NCBI RefSeq assembly: GCF_009711475.1
Contig: NZ_SMMD01000694.1
Location: forward strand, 1 to 5,766
DNA length: 5,766 bases
Reading direction: 5' to 3'
From: Fulvivirga aurantia
GTDB lineage: Bacteria; Bacteroidota; Bacteroidia; Cytophagales; Cyclobacteriaceae
The position numbers were made by a program, and so were the translations under genes. Under the pieces are notes generated by a model. That model worked only from the letters and a program-made list of their open reading frames with translations. It was not told where the DNA came from and ran no database searches. The stretch's first letter is position 1, and the number at the start of each line of letters is the position of its first letter. Shown one piece after another: positions 5,766 through 5,766 of the stretch.

Positions 5766-5766
5766 A

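Overview
The window looks like ordinary chromosome from a Bacteroidota bacterium, probably Cytophagales-like. This rests on three things. The TonB-type protein has the membrane-exit motif FEWKTYD and the GGGCDEEA C-terminal motif common in that phylum. The starts lack clear Shine-Dalgarno sequences. The base composition is moderate in the genes and AT-rich between them. I see no rRNA, tRNA, CRISPR array, insertion sequence, attachment site or origin. The gene-free gaps are all under 150 bases.

Left part (1-2445): two divergent two-gene operons share a 39-bp spacer (1172-1210). Leftward run a small four-helix membrane protein and a short-chain dehydrogenase, which leaves the window just before its C-terminus. 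Rightward run an alpha/beta hydrolase (GTG start) and a DUF2214-type four-helix membrane protein. In both operons the second gene overlaps the first by an ATGA, so translation is probably coupled. Each arm pairs one soluble enzyme with one membrane protein of about 140 residues.

Middle part (2442-3918): a leftward START/SRPBCC-like protein converges on the DUF2214 gene so tightly that both use the same TTAA for their stop codons. A T-rich terminator for the rightward operon lies inside its last codons. A 142-bp spacer with two palindromes then separates it from a rightward tandem universal stress protein, whose two domains both keep the GxxG-N9-GS nucleotide-binding signature.

Right part (4022-5766): a lone TonB-like energy transducer (cytoplasmic basic tail, one membrane helix, proline and acidic linker, TonB C-terminal domain) converges with a leftward LysR-family regulator across 11 bp. 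Upstream of the LysR gene, the last 50 bases hold four copies of TTTATG/CATAAA in alternating orientation. This is the likely operator for autoregulation and for a divergent target gene beyond the window.

The genes do not form one obvious pathway. I did not find strong evidence of an undescribed system. The most interesting items are the symmetric enzyme-plus-membrane-protein pairs and the LysR operator array.
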